From Actinomycetospora callitridis (GTDB lineage Bacteria; Actinomycetota; Actinomycetes; Mycobacteriales; Pseudonocardiaceae): 64,000 bases of DNA. Below, one piece after another: positions 53,935-62,122 of this stretch (position 1 is its first letter; every line of letters begins with the position of its first letter). Where the stretch lies: contig NZ_JAQZAK010000002.1 of NCBI RefSeq assembly GCF_028737265.1, positions 434,001-498,000 of the forward strand. Direction: 5' to 3'. Both the position numbers and the translations under genes were made by a program. Under the pieces are notes generated by a model. That model made no database searches and had not been told where the DNA came from. It saw nothing but the letters and a program-made list of their open reading frames with translations.

Positions 53935-54896
53935 GTCGAAAGAGTGCAATGCCGAGATCTCGCTGAGATCCGTCGCCCATTGCGATGCACCTCATCGGCG
54001 AACCAGCGGTCTAGTCCTGCGACGAGTGCGGGAACATCCTCAGCAGAAACTAAGATTCCGGCCCCGTTGAGGGTCTCGGGCAGCCCGCCGGCGTCGCTCG
54101 CCATCACGGGGATGCCCCGCGCGAGCGCCTCCGTCACCACCATCCCGTACGTCTCCACCCGCGAGGGCGCGACGAGGAGATCGGTGGCGTCCCATGTCCT
54201 GTCCAGTGCAACGCCCCTCAGGGGTCCGAGGTGACGGATCCGGTCGCCCAGTCCGTGCCGGGCGATGCTGGCACGCAGGTCGGCGACGAAGGCGGGGGCG
54301 CGCCGGGTGGGGCCGACGAGGTCGAGGGTCCACGGGTGCTGCGGCAGCGCGGCCAGCGCCTCGACGAGCAGGTCCTGCCCCTTGGTGGGCGTGACGGCGC
54401 CGAGGCAGAGCAGGCGGTGGACGCCGTCGGTCCCGGTGGCGAGCGGGGCGGGATCGACGCCGGGGACGGCGACGACGACCCCGTCGACGCCGTGCCGCTC
54501 GTGGAGCCGCCGCGCCGCCCAGGGACTCGTCGCGAGCACGGCCCCGGCGACGCGCAGCACCGCGCCCTCGCCGGCGTCGAGGTCGGGCGCCTCCTCGCCG
54601 AGGGGTAGGTGCACGAGCACGGCGAGCGGACGGCGAGCGGTGTGCGGGACGACGATCTCCGGCACCCCGCACGCCACCAGCCCGTCGAGCAGCACCGGGC
54701 CGACGCCGTCGGCGAGCACCGCGTCGAGCTCCCGGCGCGCCGCGTCGTCCGGTCGCGGCCAGGTGCCCGCGACCTGGGCGTCGCGCACGGCCACGCCGTC
54801 GGTCCGCAGCCCCTCGATGACCCGCGCGTCGTAGACGTCCCCGCCGCTGACGAGGGCGGGGTCCGCGACCGGTCTCACGAAGGTCACCGCACGCAC
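53874..54896 (-). CDS. GT4-type glycosyltransferase
   Basis: 340 residues. Acceptor half starts VTFVRPVADPALVSGGDVYDARVI; donor half has CLGAVTPTKGQDLLVEAL, DLVGPTRRA, APSRVETYGMVVTEALARG with the EX7E pair, and PVMASDAGGLPETL. A GTG at 54896 starts the family domain; it is divergent from the DinB gene by only 27 bp. The stretch 53937-54060, near its 3' end, is visibly less GC-rich than both sides. It is paired with the methyltransferase gene downstream. Confidence 0.85.
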   Translation of the reverse strand: MRAVTFVRPVADPALVSGGDVYDARVIEGLRTDGVAVRDAQVAGTWPRPDDAARRELDAVLADGVGPVLLDGLVACGVPEIVVPHTARRPLAVLVHLPLGEEAPDLDAGEGAVLRVAGAVLATSPWAARRLHERHGVDGVVVAVPGVDPAPLATGTDGVHRLLCLGAVTPTKGQDLLVEALAALPQHPWTLDLVGPTRRAPAFVADLRASIARHGLGDRIRHLGPLRGVALDRTWDATDLLVAPSRVETYGMVVTEALARGIPVMASDAGGLPETLNGAGILVSAEDVPALVAGLDRWFADEVHRNGRRISARSRHCTLSTWTQTSRRVQQVLADLRAPS

Positions 54897-54906
54897 CGCC
54901 CCAGCA

Positions 54907-54916
54907 TGCCTACGGT
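54907..54916. promoter_or_regulatory. Overlapping divergent -10 boxes
   Basis: Plus strand TACGGT at 54911-54916 is 7 nt before the GTG at 54924, the leaderless geometry. On the minus strand TAGGCA at 54912-54907 is 10 nt before the GTG at 54896. The two overlap, so polymerase can serve only one direction at a time. Confidence 0.4.
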
Positions 54917-54923
54917 GCGGGAC

Positions 54924-55451
54924 GTGAGCCTTCCGCCCCTCGCCGCCGAGGACCACGTGTGCGCGCCCTGCGGCTGGCGCTTCGCCGACGTCTCGGTCGA
55001 GGAGGCGGCGTCGGTCGCCGCGTCGGTGCCGGGCCGCGTGCGGGCGGCGGTGGCGGCCATCCCGACGGAGCGCCGTCACGGCCGGCCGCGCGAGGACGTG
55101 TGGTCGGTCGCCGAGTACGTCTGTCACCTGCGCGACGTGGCGATGGCCTTCACGATCCGGCTGCACCGGGCGCGTACCGAGGACCGGCCGGCCCTGGAGC
55201 CGGTCTACAACGACCTGCGCGTGCGCCGCTTCCGCTACGACCGCCACGACGTCGCGGCGGTGCTCGACGAGCTCGACCTCGTGACGCCCGGACTGCTCGA
55301 CGAGGTCGCGCGCTACGGCGCTGCCGACTGGGACCGGACCGTCACCCGGCTGCCCCACGAGGAGCGGACCGCCCGGTGGCTGCTGCGCCAGGCCGCCCAC
55401 GAGGGCGTCCACCACGTCGCCGACATCGCGGGGTGCGCTCCGCGCATGTGA
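54924..55451 (+). CDS. DinB-family (metal-binding four-helix) protein
   Basis: 175 residues. Helical fold with EDVWSVAEYVCHLRDVA, which supplies the first His, and HEGVHHVADIA near the C-terminus, which supplies the other metal-binding His residues, as in DinB/mycothiol-dependent enzymes. An early CAPCGW motif is extra. The GTG at 54924 is chosen because the TACGGT box sits at leaderless distance; an ATG 18 bases upstream is possible. The stop lies inside a bidirectional hairpin terminator. Possible thiol-dependent detoxification role, inferred from the family. Confidence 0.75.
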   Translation: MSLPPLAAEDHVCAPCGWRFADVSVEEAASVAASVPGRVRAAVAAIPTERRHGRPREDVWSVAEYVCHLRDVAMAFTIRLHRARTEDRPALEPVYNDLRVRRFRYDRHDVAAVLDELDLVTPGLLDEVARYGAADWDRTVTRLPHEERTARWLLRQAAHEGVHHVADIAGCAPRM

Positions 55452-55490
55452 GCACTTTCGGGTGCTGGAGCACCCGGAAGTGCTCACATG
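55445..55490. terminator. Bidirectional palindromic terminator, copy 2
   Basis: Arms of 21 nt (55445-55465 and 55470-55490) with one mismatch and loop TGGA. It contains the stop codon of the DinB gene. Same design as the palindrome at 48161-48206: GTGAG near the outer end, CGGGT in the inner stem and a C[CT]GGAG apex. Confidence 0.88.
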
Positions 55491-55736
55491 GGGCGCAGCC
55501 CCACCTCAGTGCGGGGGACCCGGCGGCGGGGTGAGCCGGGCGTGAACGCGCGTCCGTCCCCCGATCGAGTGGGCGGAAAGCGCGCCGGAGGATGCGTCGA
55601 CCGTCCTGGTGCGGGTTACCCGGGAGGTGACCGACGCCGTGGGCTCCCCCATGACCATCGCCCGGGACACCGTCGTGAGACGGTCCCCGCCGATCCACCA
55701 CGGCCGACCGTCGACCCCGACGACTTGGAGTCCCCG

Positions 55737-56234
55737 ATGGCCCGGCACCGCCGGACGTCCGACCGTGCCCGCACCGCGCGAGCGGTCCTCGCACCGATCG
55801 GACTGGCCGCCGTCAGCGCCGTGGGAGCCTCACCCCTCGCGCTGGCCGCTCCCGCCCCGGCCGCCGTGGGTCAGGGCGACGCCGTCCCCTGCACCGACAC
55901 GGCCGACGTCTGCGTCGACCTCAGCGAGCGCACGGCGTGGCTCGCCGACGACGGCGTCGCGACCGGCGACGCCATGGCGATCACGTCCGGTTCGCCCGAG
56001 GACCCGACGCCCACCGGGACGACGACGGTGCAGCGCAAGGAGCGCCACCACGTCAGCCAGGAGAACCGGGACGCGCCGATGCCGTACTCGATCTTCTTCG
56101 ACGACGAGGGCCGGGCGTTCCACAGCGGCGACACGGCCGGCACGTCGCACGGGTGCATCCACCTCGAGGTCGAGGACGCCCGCGCGGTGTTCGCGGCTCT
56201 CGACATCGGCGACGAGGTGCAGATCCGGAGCTGA
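55737..56234 (+). CDS. Secreted L,D-transpeptidase (YkuD domain)
   Basis: 165 residues. Arg-rich start then a hydrophobic segment ending LALAAPAPA (signal peptide). The YkuD active-site motif is present: His in FHSGDTAGTSHGCIHLEVEDA, with the catalytic Cys in SHGCIHL. It cross-links or modifies peptidoglycan by 3-3 bonds. The domain is short (about 115 residues) and lacks the Ig-like N-terminal domains of mycobacterial enzymes. ATG 55737 has GGAG upstream. It is convergent with the QueD-like gene (13 bp between stops). Confidence 0.88.
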   Translation: MARHRRTSDRARTARAVLAPIGLAAVSAVGASPLALAAPAPAAVGQGDAVPCTDTADVCVDLSERTAWLADDGVATGDAMAITSGSPEDPTPTGTTTVQRKERHHVSQENRDAPMPYSIFFDDEGRAFHSGDTAGTSHGCIHLEVEDARAVFAALDIGDEVQIRS

Positions 56235-56247
56235 GTCGCCGACGCGC

Positions 56248-56649
56248 CTACGAGAGCGTCAGCTCGTAGCCTGCCGACGCCACGTGCGACTCGTGCAGCG
56301 TCACGGTGATGCCCGCGAGGCTCCGGCCGCCGTCGCCCAGGCTCCCGTCGCGTGCCCGGGCGGCGAGGCGCTCGGCGATGACCTTGGCGAGGTACTCGGT
56401 GGTCGTGTTGACGCCCGCGAAGTCGGGGTGCTCGTCGAGGTTGCGGTAGGTCAGGTCGGCGAGGGCCGTGTGCAGCTCCTCGGTGGCCCGGCCGATGTCG
56501 ACGACGATGTTGTCGGCGTCGAGCTCGGGCCGCCGGAACGTCGCGTCGACGACGAACGTCGCGCCGTGCAGCGCCTGCGCCGGTCCGAACACCGCCCCGG
56601 TGAAGCTGTGGGCGATCATGATGTGGTCGCGGACGGTGACGGCGAACAT
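56248..56649 (-). CDS. 6-pyruvoyl-tetrahydropterin synthase / QueD family protein
   Basis: 133 residues, standard length for the family. [28 protein letters not shown] contains the zinc-binding His cluster, [26 protein letters not shown] the central helix with the typical Thr-x-Glu, and [15 protein letters not shown] the C-terminal His-Glu-Ser-His pocket. It may make 6-carboxytetrahydropterin for 7-deazaguanine synthesis or another pterin; no other que genes are near. In actinobacteria such single copies can also serve small-molecule tailoring. Confidence 0.85.
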   Translation of the reverse strand: MFAVTVRDHIMIAHSFTGAVFGPAQALHGATFVVDATFRRPELDADNIVVDIGRATEELHTALADLTYRNLDEHPDFAGVNTTTEYLAKVIAERLAARARDGSLGDGGRSLAGITVTLHESHVASAGYELTLS

Positions 56650-56694
56650 GCGGACTCCTCGTCGACGGGTACGCGCCCCATCGAATCAGCCCGC

Positions 56695-56922
56695 TCAGAT
56701 CAGCGCGGCGACCACCGCGACGGTCAGGCCCACGGCGAGCACGGTGAGGAAGAGCCAGAGGTCGCCGAGCAGGCGTGCGCGCCAGGAGGCGTCGGGCGAC
56801 GACGGCGCGGCGACCGGCAGGGAGCGGACCTCGGGCACCGGCGCGTCCGGGATCCGGGAGATCACGCGCACCGGCCGGGGGACGCGGCCCGTGGCGGGCG
56901 CCGACGAGGTGGTCACGGACAT
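56695..56922 (-). CDS. Small membrane protein with C-terminal helix
   Basis: 75 residues: a Pro/Val-rich polar N-terminal 50 residues and a single hydrophobic helix at the C-terminus (LWLFLTVLAVGLTVAVVAAL), so a tail-anchored topology. ATG at 56922 lies 45 bp downstream of nothing obvious; there is no strong ribosome site. Function unknown. Confidence 0.5.
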   Translation of the reverse strand: MSVTTSSAPATGRVPRPVRVISRIPDAPVPEVRSLPVAAPSSPDASWRARLLGDLWLFLTVLAVGLTVAVVAALI

Positions 56923-57114
56923 GACGGTCTCCCGAGGACGGAACGACGGAGGGTAGCGATGAGGCCGCCCTGCCTGGTGCTCACCGACACAGAGAACCTG
57001 GCCACGTGACTGTAGGCAACGTCCGTGTCGTCAAGCGGACCGGGGTTGGGCCGAATCGGTGACAGGGCTCGACGCACAGTCGTCGACGCGTCACTCGCGC
57101 CGAGCCGGGGACGA

Positions 57115-57357
57115 CTAGCTGCAGCAACCCCCGCCGCAGCAGCCGCCGCCACCACCGCCGGGGGGCGAGGCCATGGCCCGCGGCGTCCCGGTCGGCTGGG
57201 CCGTCCGGGCCTTGCCGCCGAGGCCGACGGTGTTCAGCAGCTTCACCGTGTCGTCGTGACCGGTGGGGCAGGGCGCCGGGTCGCTCGCCGCGCTCATCGG
57301 CCGGTCGACCTCGAACGTCGACGCGCAGGTTCGGCAGCGGAACTCGTAGCGCGGCAT
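57115..57357 (-). CDS. FmdB-family zinc-ribbon protein
   Basis: 80 residues. MPRYEFRCRTCASTFE is the typical FmdB opening with the first Cys pair, and ASDPAPCPTGHDDTVKLL carries the second metal site with His replacing one Cys. The tail ends in Gly and Cys clusters (GGCCGGGCCS). Family members are small putative regulators. The ATG at 57357 begins the conserved motif; the upstream frame is rejected. Confidence 0.85.
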   Translation of the reverse strand: MPRYEFRCRTCASTFEVDRPMSAASDPAPCPTGHDDTVKLLNTVGLGGKARTAQPTGTPRAMASPPGGGGGGCCGGGCCS

Positions 57358-57524
57358 GGTGCGCAGCCTACGAACGGGGAGTTCGCGCGCATAGAAGCAG
57401 CGAACAGCGCGTTCGCTGCGACCTCGCTGCGACCTCGCTGCCATCTCGCTGCCACCGGGCCCGTGCCCGCCGACTCTTCCCCTCGTCCGAATCCTGCCTC
57501 TATCCTCTGCGTGAGGCGAAACGC

Positions 57525-57543
57525 TGTTCCATGAGACGAAACA
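57525..57543. promoter_or_regulatory. Putative IclR-type operator of the sugar-acid operon
   Basis: TGTTCCAT, GAG, ACGAAACA form an imperfect dyad (half-site TGTTTCGT, 6 of 8 kept on the left arm) just before the ribosome site of the Ldh_2 gene. A further CGAAAC copy is at 57517, two helical turns from the right half-site. The IclR gene at 62123 belongs to the same operon, making it the likely ligand-dependent regulator. Confidence 0.5.
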
Positions 57544-57553
57544 TGGAGGTGCC

Positions 57554-58588
57554 GTGGACGAGGTGGTCCGCGTCGGCGCGGCGGAGCTCGAACGATTCGC
57601 GTCACGGGTGCTCGAGGGCCTCGGGACGCCCGCCGACCTCGCGGCGGTGGTCGCCGGATCGCTCGTGGGCGCCGACCTCGCCGGACACGGCTCCCACGGT
57701 GTGCGCCGACTCGAGCCCTATGCCGCCTTCGTCCGCAGCGGCCAGATCGTCGCCGACGCCCGGGCGAGCGTGGAGACCGCGGACGGCGCCACCGCCGTCG
57801 TCGACGGGCACTACGGCTTCGGCCAGCCCGCCGCCCGGCGCGCGGTCGACGTCGCTGCGGAGCGGGCCGCCGAGCACGGCACGGCGATCGTCGCGATCCG
57901 GCGGTGCAACCACGTGGGCCGGCTCGGGGAGTACGTGGAAGACCTCGCCCGGCGCGGCCTGGTCGCCTCGGCCTTCTGCCACGCCGACGCCACCGTCGCC
58001 CCGTTCGGCGGGCGGGGGCGTCGGCTGGGCACCAACCCGATGGCCTGGGCGGCCCCGGCCGGCGACGGCGCCCCGCCACTCGTGCTCGACTGGGCCACCT
58101 CGGCGTCGGCCGAGGGCAAGCTCGCCGTCGCCCGCGCCCGCGGCGAGCAGGTCCCGCCCGACGTGCTGGTCGACGCCGCGGGAGCGCCGAGCACCGACCC
58201 GCAGGACTTCTACGACGGCGGCGCCCTGCTGCCCTTCGGCGGCCACAAGGGCTATGCGCTCAGCCTGATGATCGACGTGGTCGGCGGGCTGCTGACCGGG
58301 GCCGGCGCGGCGTCGCTGCCCGGCTACGACGGCACCAACGGCACGGTGCTCGTCGCCCACGACGTCACGCGCTTCACCCCCCTCGCCCGGTTCACCGAGC
58401 AGGTCGAGGCGCTGCGCGAGGAGCTGCACGCGACACCGCCGGCGCCCGGGTCGGACGGCGTCCTGCTCTCCGGCGAGCCCGAGGAGGCGGCCCGGCGCCA
58501 CCACCTGGCCCACGGCGTCGACGTGCCCGCCGGCACCTGGACGGCGCTGAACGATCTCGTCCCGCACACCGCAGGAGAGCAGCGATGA
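57554..58588 (+). CDS. Ldh_2-family (malate/L-lactate/sulfolactate-type) NAD(P)-dependent dehydrogenase
   Basis: 344 residues. DLAGHGSHGVRRLEPY (the His-Gly-Ser-His block), AIVAIRRCNHVGRLGEY, GTNPMAWAAPAG and LPFGGHKGYALSLMIDV are the conserved blocks of the family. It oxidises or reduces 2-hydroxy acids or sugar acids; in this cluster a hexonate or hexuronate intermediate is likely. The GTG at 57554 has a GGAGG ribosome site. It is the first gene of a six-gene plus-strand operon with overlapping ends, and the putative operator lies immediately upstream. Confidence 0.85.
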   Translation: MDEVVRVGAAELERFASRVLEGLGTPADLAAVVAGSLVGADLAGHGSHGVRRLEPYAAFVRSGQIVADARASVETADGATAVVDGHYGFGQPAARRAVDVAAERAAEHGTAIVAIRRCNHVGRLGEYVEDLARRGLVASAFCHADATVAPFGGRGRRLGTNPMAWAAPAGDGAPPLVLDWATSASAEGKLAVARARGEQVPPDVLVDAAGAPSTDPQDFYDGGALLPFGGHKGYALSLMIDVVGGLLTGAGAASLPGYDGTNGTVLVAHDVTRFTPLARFTEQVEALREELHATPPAPGSDGVLLSGEPEEAARRHHLAHGVDVPAGTWTALNDLVPHTAGEQR

Positions 58589-59943
58589 CCACGTCCCAGC
58601 CCGAGTCCCACCCCGACACCACGCCCGACGCACCAGAGGCCGCCACCCGGGGCCCCGCGCTGCGCCGGGTCGTGTTCGGCGCCCTCGTCGGCACCGCGCT
58701 CGAGTGGTACGACTTCTTCATCTACGGCACGGCCGCCGCGCTGGTGTTCAACGTGCTGTTCTTCCCCCAGAGCGACCCCGTGGTGGGCACCCTGACGGCG
58801 TTCGCGACCTTCGGCGTCGGCTTCGTCTTCCGCCCGCTCGGCGGGATCGTCTTCGGGCACATCGGCGACCGGATCGGGCGGCGCGAGACCCTCATCCTCA
58901 CCACCCTGATCATGGGTGTGTCCACCGGCGTGATCGGCCTGCTGCCCACCTACGAGACGATCGGGGCCGCCGCACCGGTCCTGCTCGTGCTGCTGCGGAT
59001 CCTGCAGGGCCTCGGCGCGGGCGCCGAGTTCGGCGGCGCGTCCACGCTGCTCGCCGAGCACGCCCCGCCCGAGCGCCGCGGCTACTACACCTCGTACGCC
59101 CAGACCGGCGTGCAGGTCGGCCTCGTGCTGGGCACCGTGTCGTTCCTGCTCGTCGCGCTGCTGCCGCAGGAGGATCTGCTGTCGTGGGGCTGGCGGGTGC
59201 CGTTCCTGCTGAGCTTCCTGCTCATCGCCGTCTCGCTCTACGTGCGCCTGCGGGTCGAGGAGTCGCCGACGTTCCGGGCGATGCTCGAGCGCCGTCAGGT
59301 GGTCCGCATGCCCGTGCTCGAGGCGCTGCGCGACTACCCGCGCAACATGCTCATCGGCATCGGGGCGCACATCGCCGACACCGCCGCGATCTACCTCTTC
59401 GCGACGTTCACCGTCTCCTACGCCACCTCGCGGCTGGACATCCCCCGCTCGACGGTGCTCACCGGCGTGATCGTGTTCGGACTCGTGGTGATCGTGCTGC
59501 AGCCCGTGTGCGGGGCGCTGTCCGACCGGATCGGGCGCAAACCGCTCAACGTCTTCTCCGTGGTGTTCCTCGCGGCGTTCATCTATCCGTTCTTCCTGCT
59601 GCTGGAGACCCGCGAGCCGCTCCTGGTGGTGCTCGCCCTGGTCGTGGCCACCGCGTTCGGGGTGGCGCCGATGATCGCCGTGCAGCCCGCGTTCTACAGC
59701 GAGCTCTTCGGCGCCCGGGTGCGCTACAGCGGCTTCGCCACGTCCCGCGAGGTCGGCGCGGCGCTCGCCGGGTTCACCCCGCTGGTCGCGACGGCCCTGC
59801 TCACCCCGGAGGGCGGCGCCGGATGGGTCGCGGTGTTCATGGTGGTGCTCTGCGCGATCTCGCTGGTGGCGTTCCTGGCCGCGCCGGAGGGCAAGGACCG
59901 CGCCATGGGCGATCCCGGCCCGGCCCCGGCCCGGGAGAGGTGA
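58585..59943 (+). CDS. MFS transporter, MHS (metabolite:H+ symporter) family
   Basis: 452 residues with twelve transmembrane helices. LEWYDFFIYGTAAAL in helix 1 and GHIGDRIGRRETL in the 2-3 loop are the signature of MHS symporters (shikimate, citrate, proline/betaine type), and LQGLGAGAEFGGASTLLAEH and DRIGRKPLNVFS follow. It should import the organic or sugar acid degraded by this operon, with protons. ATG overlaps the previous stop (ATGA). The C-terminal tail is cytoplasmic and Pro-rich. Confidence 0.9.
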   Translation: MTTSQPESHPDTTPDAPEAATRGPALRRVVFGALVGTALEWYDFFIYGTAAALVFNVLFFPQSDPVVGTLTAFATFGVGFVFRPLGGIVFGHIGDRIGRRETLILTTLIMGVSTGVIGLLPTYETIGAAAPVLLVLLRILQGLGAGAEFGGASTLLAEHAPPERRGYYTSYAQTGVQVGLVLGTVSFLLVALLPQEDLLSWGWRVPFLLSFLLIAVSLYVRLRVEESPTFRAMLERRQVVRMPVLEALRDYPRNMLIGIGAHIADTAAIYLFATFTVSYATSRLDIPRSTVLTGVIVFGLVVIVLQPVCGALSDRIGRKPLNVFSVVFLAAFIYPFFLLLETREPLLVVLALVVATAFGVAPMIAVQPAFYSELFGARVRYSGFATSREVGAALAGFTPLVATALLTPEGGAGWVAVFMVVLCAISLVAFLAAPEGKDRAMGDPGPAPARER

Positions 59944-61337
59944 CCGACGACGGGGTGCGCCCGGCCCGCGTCCGCATGCTCCACCTGGGCGCCGGGGCGT
60001 TCTTCCGGGCGCACACCGCGGTGTTCACCGAGGACGCGCACGCGGGCGAGCCCGCCGGCGAGCGGTGGGGTATCGCCGCGGTCGCGCACTCCTCGCCCGC
60101 CGTGGCCCGCGCGCTGCGGGCCCGCGACGGGCGCTACGGGCTGCTCGAGCTGGGCGGCGGGACCGCGCGGGGCCGGGTCGTCGGCGCGGTCCGCGAGGCC
60201 CACGTCGCCGCCGAGGAACCGGCGGCGGTGCGGGCGCGGCTCGCCGACCCCGAGGTCACGGTGGTGACCGTGACCGTCACCGAGGCGGGGTACCACCACG
60301 ACCCCGTCACGCGGCGACTGCGCGCGCACGACCCGGACCTGCAGGCGGACCTGGCGGGCGACCCGCACCGCACCGCGGTCGGCCTCCTCGTCGCCGGTCT
60401 CGGCGACCGCGCCGCGGCGGGGGCGCCGGGCCTGTCGGTGCTCGTGTGCGACAACGTCGACGACGGCGGCCCGCTGCTCGCCGGGCTCGTCGCGGAGTTC
60501 TGCGCCCGCACCGGACGCGGGGCGCTCGCGGACTGGGTCGCCGAGCACGTCCGCTTCCCCACGACCGTCGTGGACCGCATCGTGCCGGCGCCGGACGAGC
60601 GGGCCCGCGCGCGGGTGCGCGAGCACCTCGGGTGGGCCGACGAGGCGTCCGTGGTCACCGAGACCCACCGGCAGTGGGTGATCACCGACGACCTCGTGGC
60701 GCCCCGGCCGGCGTGGGAGCGGGCCGGCGCGCTGCTCGTGCCCGACGCCGCGCCGTGGGCCCGGGCCAAGCTCCGGCTGGTCAACGCCCCGCACACCGCG
60801 CTCGCCCTGCTCGGCGGGCTGCGGGGCCACACCACGGTGGCCGGGGCGATGGCCGACGACGAGCTCGCCGCCGCCGTCACCGCCCTGCTGGACGAGGAGC
60901 TCGTCCCCACCGTGCCCGCCGTCCCCCGCCTGGACCCGGTCGCGACGGCCCGGAGCTCGCTCGCCCGCTTCGCCGACCCGGCCCTCGCCCATCCGCTGGC
61001 CCAGATCGCCGCCGACACCTCGCTCAAGATCGGTCCGCGGCTGCTGGCCCCGGCCCTCGAACTGCGGCGGGCGGGCCGTGCGCCGACGGGCATCGGCGCC
61101 GTGCTGGGCGCCTGGGTGTACGCCCTCCGGCACGCGACCGACCTCCCCCGCGACCCGCACGCCCGGCGTCTGGTCGCGGCCGCCACCACCGACGACCCGG
61201 TGCGCGCGGTCCTCGGCCTCGAGGACCTCGTCCCGGCCGAGCTCGGCCACGACCGCGCGTTCCTCGCGCTCGTCACCGAGGCCCACGACCGGCTCGTCAC
61301 CGACGGCACCCCGCGAGAGGACACGTCATGGACCTGA
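59940..61337 (+). CDS. Mannitol/mannonate-dehydrogenase-family oxidoreductase (fructuronate reductase type)
   Basis: 465 residues from a GTG overlapping the transporter stop. HLGAGAFFRAHTAVFTED is the N-terminal NAD-binding motif of the mannitol dehydrogenase family, VTVTEAGYH and the VCDNVDDGG block are typical of UxuB/MtlD, and RLVNAPHTALALLGGL and DTSLKIGPRLL mark the C-terminal domain with catalytic Lys and His. In a hexuronate cluster it would reduce fructuronate or tagaturonate to mannonate or altronate. The exact substrate cannot be told. Overlaps the SDR gene by 10 bp. Confidence 0.85.
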   Translation: MTDDGVRPARVRMLHLGAGAFFRAHTAVFTEDAHAGEPAGERWGIAAVAHSSPAVARALRARDGRYGLLELGGGTARGRVVGAVREAHVAAEEPAAVRARLADPEVTVVTVTVTEAGYHHDPVTRRLRAHDPDLQADLAGDPHRTAVGLLVAGLGDRAAAGAPGLSVLVCDNVDDGGPLLAGLVAEFCARTGRGALADWVAEHVRFPTTVVDRIVPAPDERARARVREHLGWADEASVVTETHRQWVITDDLVAPRPAWERAGALLVPDAAPWARAKLRLVNAPHTALALLGGLRGHTTVAGAMADDELAAAVTALLDEELVPTVPAVPRLDPVATARSSLARFADPALAHPLAQIAADTSLKIGPRLLAPALELRRAGRAPTGIGAVLGAWVYALRHATDLPRDPHARRLVAAATTDDPVRAVLGLEDLVPAELGHDRAFLALVTEAHDRLVTDGTPREDTSWT

Positions 61338-62095
61338 CCGGCACGGTCGCCGTCGTCACCGGCGGCGGCACGGGCATCGGGGCGGCGATCGCCGAGGCCC
61401 TGGCGCGCGCAGGGGCCGCCGCCGTGGTCGTGGGGTACACGCGCTCGGTCGACGACGCCCGCGCCACCGTCGCCCGGCTGCGGGAGCTCGGTGCCGACGG
61501 CTCGGAGGCCCTCGCGCTCGACGTCGCCGACGACGCGGCCGTCCGCGCCGCGGCCGAGCACGTGCTGGCCTCGCACGGGCGGGTCGACGTGCTGGTCAAC
61601 AACGCCGGGACCACCGTGCCGGTCTCCTTCGACGACCTCGAGGGCGCCACCGACGACATCTGGCACGACGTGCTCGACGTGAACCTGGTGGGCGCGTTCC
61701 GCTGCGCCCGGGCGCTCGGGCCGGCCCTGCGCGAGGCCGGCGGCGCGGTGGTCAACATCGCCTCGGTCTCGGCCTACCGGGCGGGCGGCTCCTCGATCGT
61801 CTACGGCGTCAGCAAGGCGGCGCTGCTGCAGCTCACACGCGGGCTGGCGCGCGCGCTCGCCCCCGAGGTCCGCGTCAACGCGGTCTCGCCGGGCACGGTC
61901 GCGACGCGGTGGCAGACGGGCCTGCACGGCGAGGAACGCTTCGCCGAGCTCGCCGCCGCCGAGCGTGCCCAGGCGCCGCTGGGGCGGACCGTCGGGCCCG
62001 AGCACGTCGCCCAGGCCGTCGTCGGCCTCCTGCACATGGACCTCGTCACCGGGGAGGACGTCGTCGTCGACGCCGGCCGGTGGCTGACGTCCTGA
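61328..62095 (+). CDS. SDR-family oxidoreductase (3-oxoacyl-ACP-reductase-like)
   Basis: 255 residues. Classical SDR: TGGGTGIG (NADP-binding), NNAG, a Ser in NIASVSAY and YGVSK with the catalytic Tyr and Lys; VNAVSPGTVAT follows. The ending LVTGEDVVVDAGRW is typical. In this context it may act on a sugar-acid intermediate, for example oxidising or reducing a 2-keto-3-deoxy acid, rather than in fatty-acid synthesis. Starts at the ATG inside the preceding gene's end. Confidence 0.88.
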   Translation: MDLTGTVAVVTGGGTGIGAAIAEALARAGAAAVVVGYTRSVDDARATVARLRELGADGSEALALDVADDAAVRAAAEHVLASHGRVDVLVNNAGTTVPVSFDDLEGATDDIWHDVLDVNLVGAFRCARALGPALREAGGAVVNIASVSAYRAGGSSIVYGVSKAALLQLTRGLARALAPEVRVNAVSPGTVATRWQTGLHGEERFAELAAAERAQAPLGRTVGPEHVAQAVVGLLHMDLVTGEDVVVDAGRWLTS

Positions 62096-62110
62096 GAGCC
62101 CGCCGCGACC

Positions 62111-62116
62111 TAGGCT
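62111..62116 (+). promoter_or_regulatory. -10 box for a leaderless iclR transcript
   Basis: TAGGCT is 6 nt before the GTG at 62123, in the gap after the SDR gene. No ribosome site is visible, so the regulator could be made independently of the operon it controls. Confidence 0.45.
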
Positions 62117-62122
62117 GGCCCC

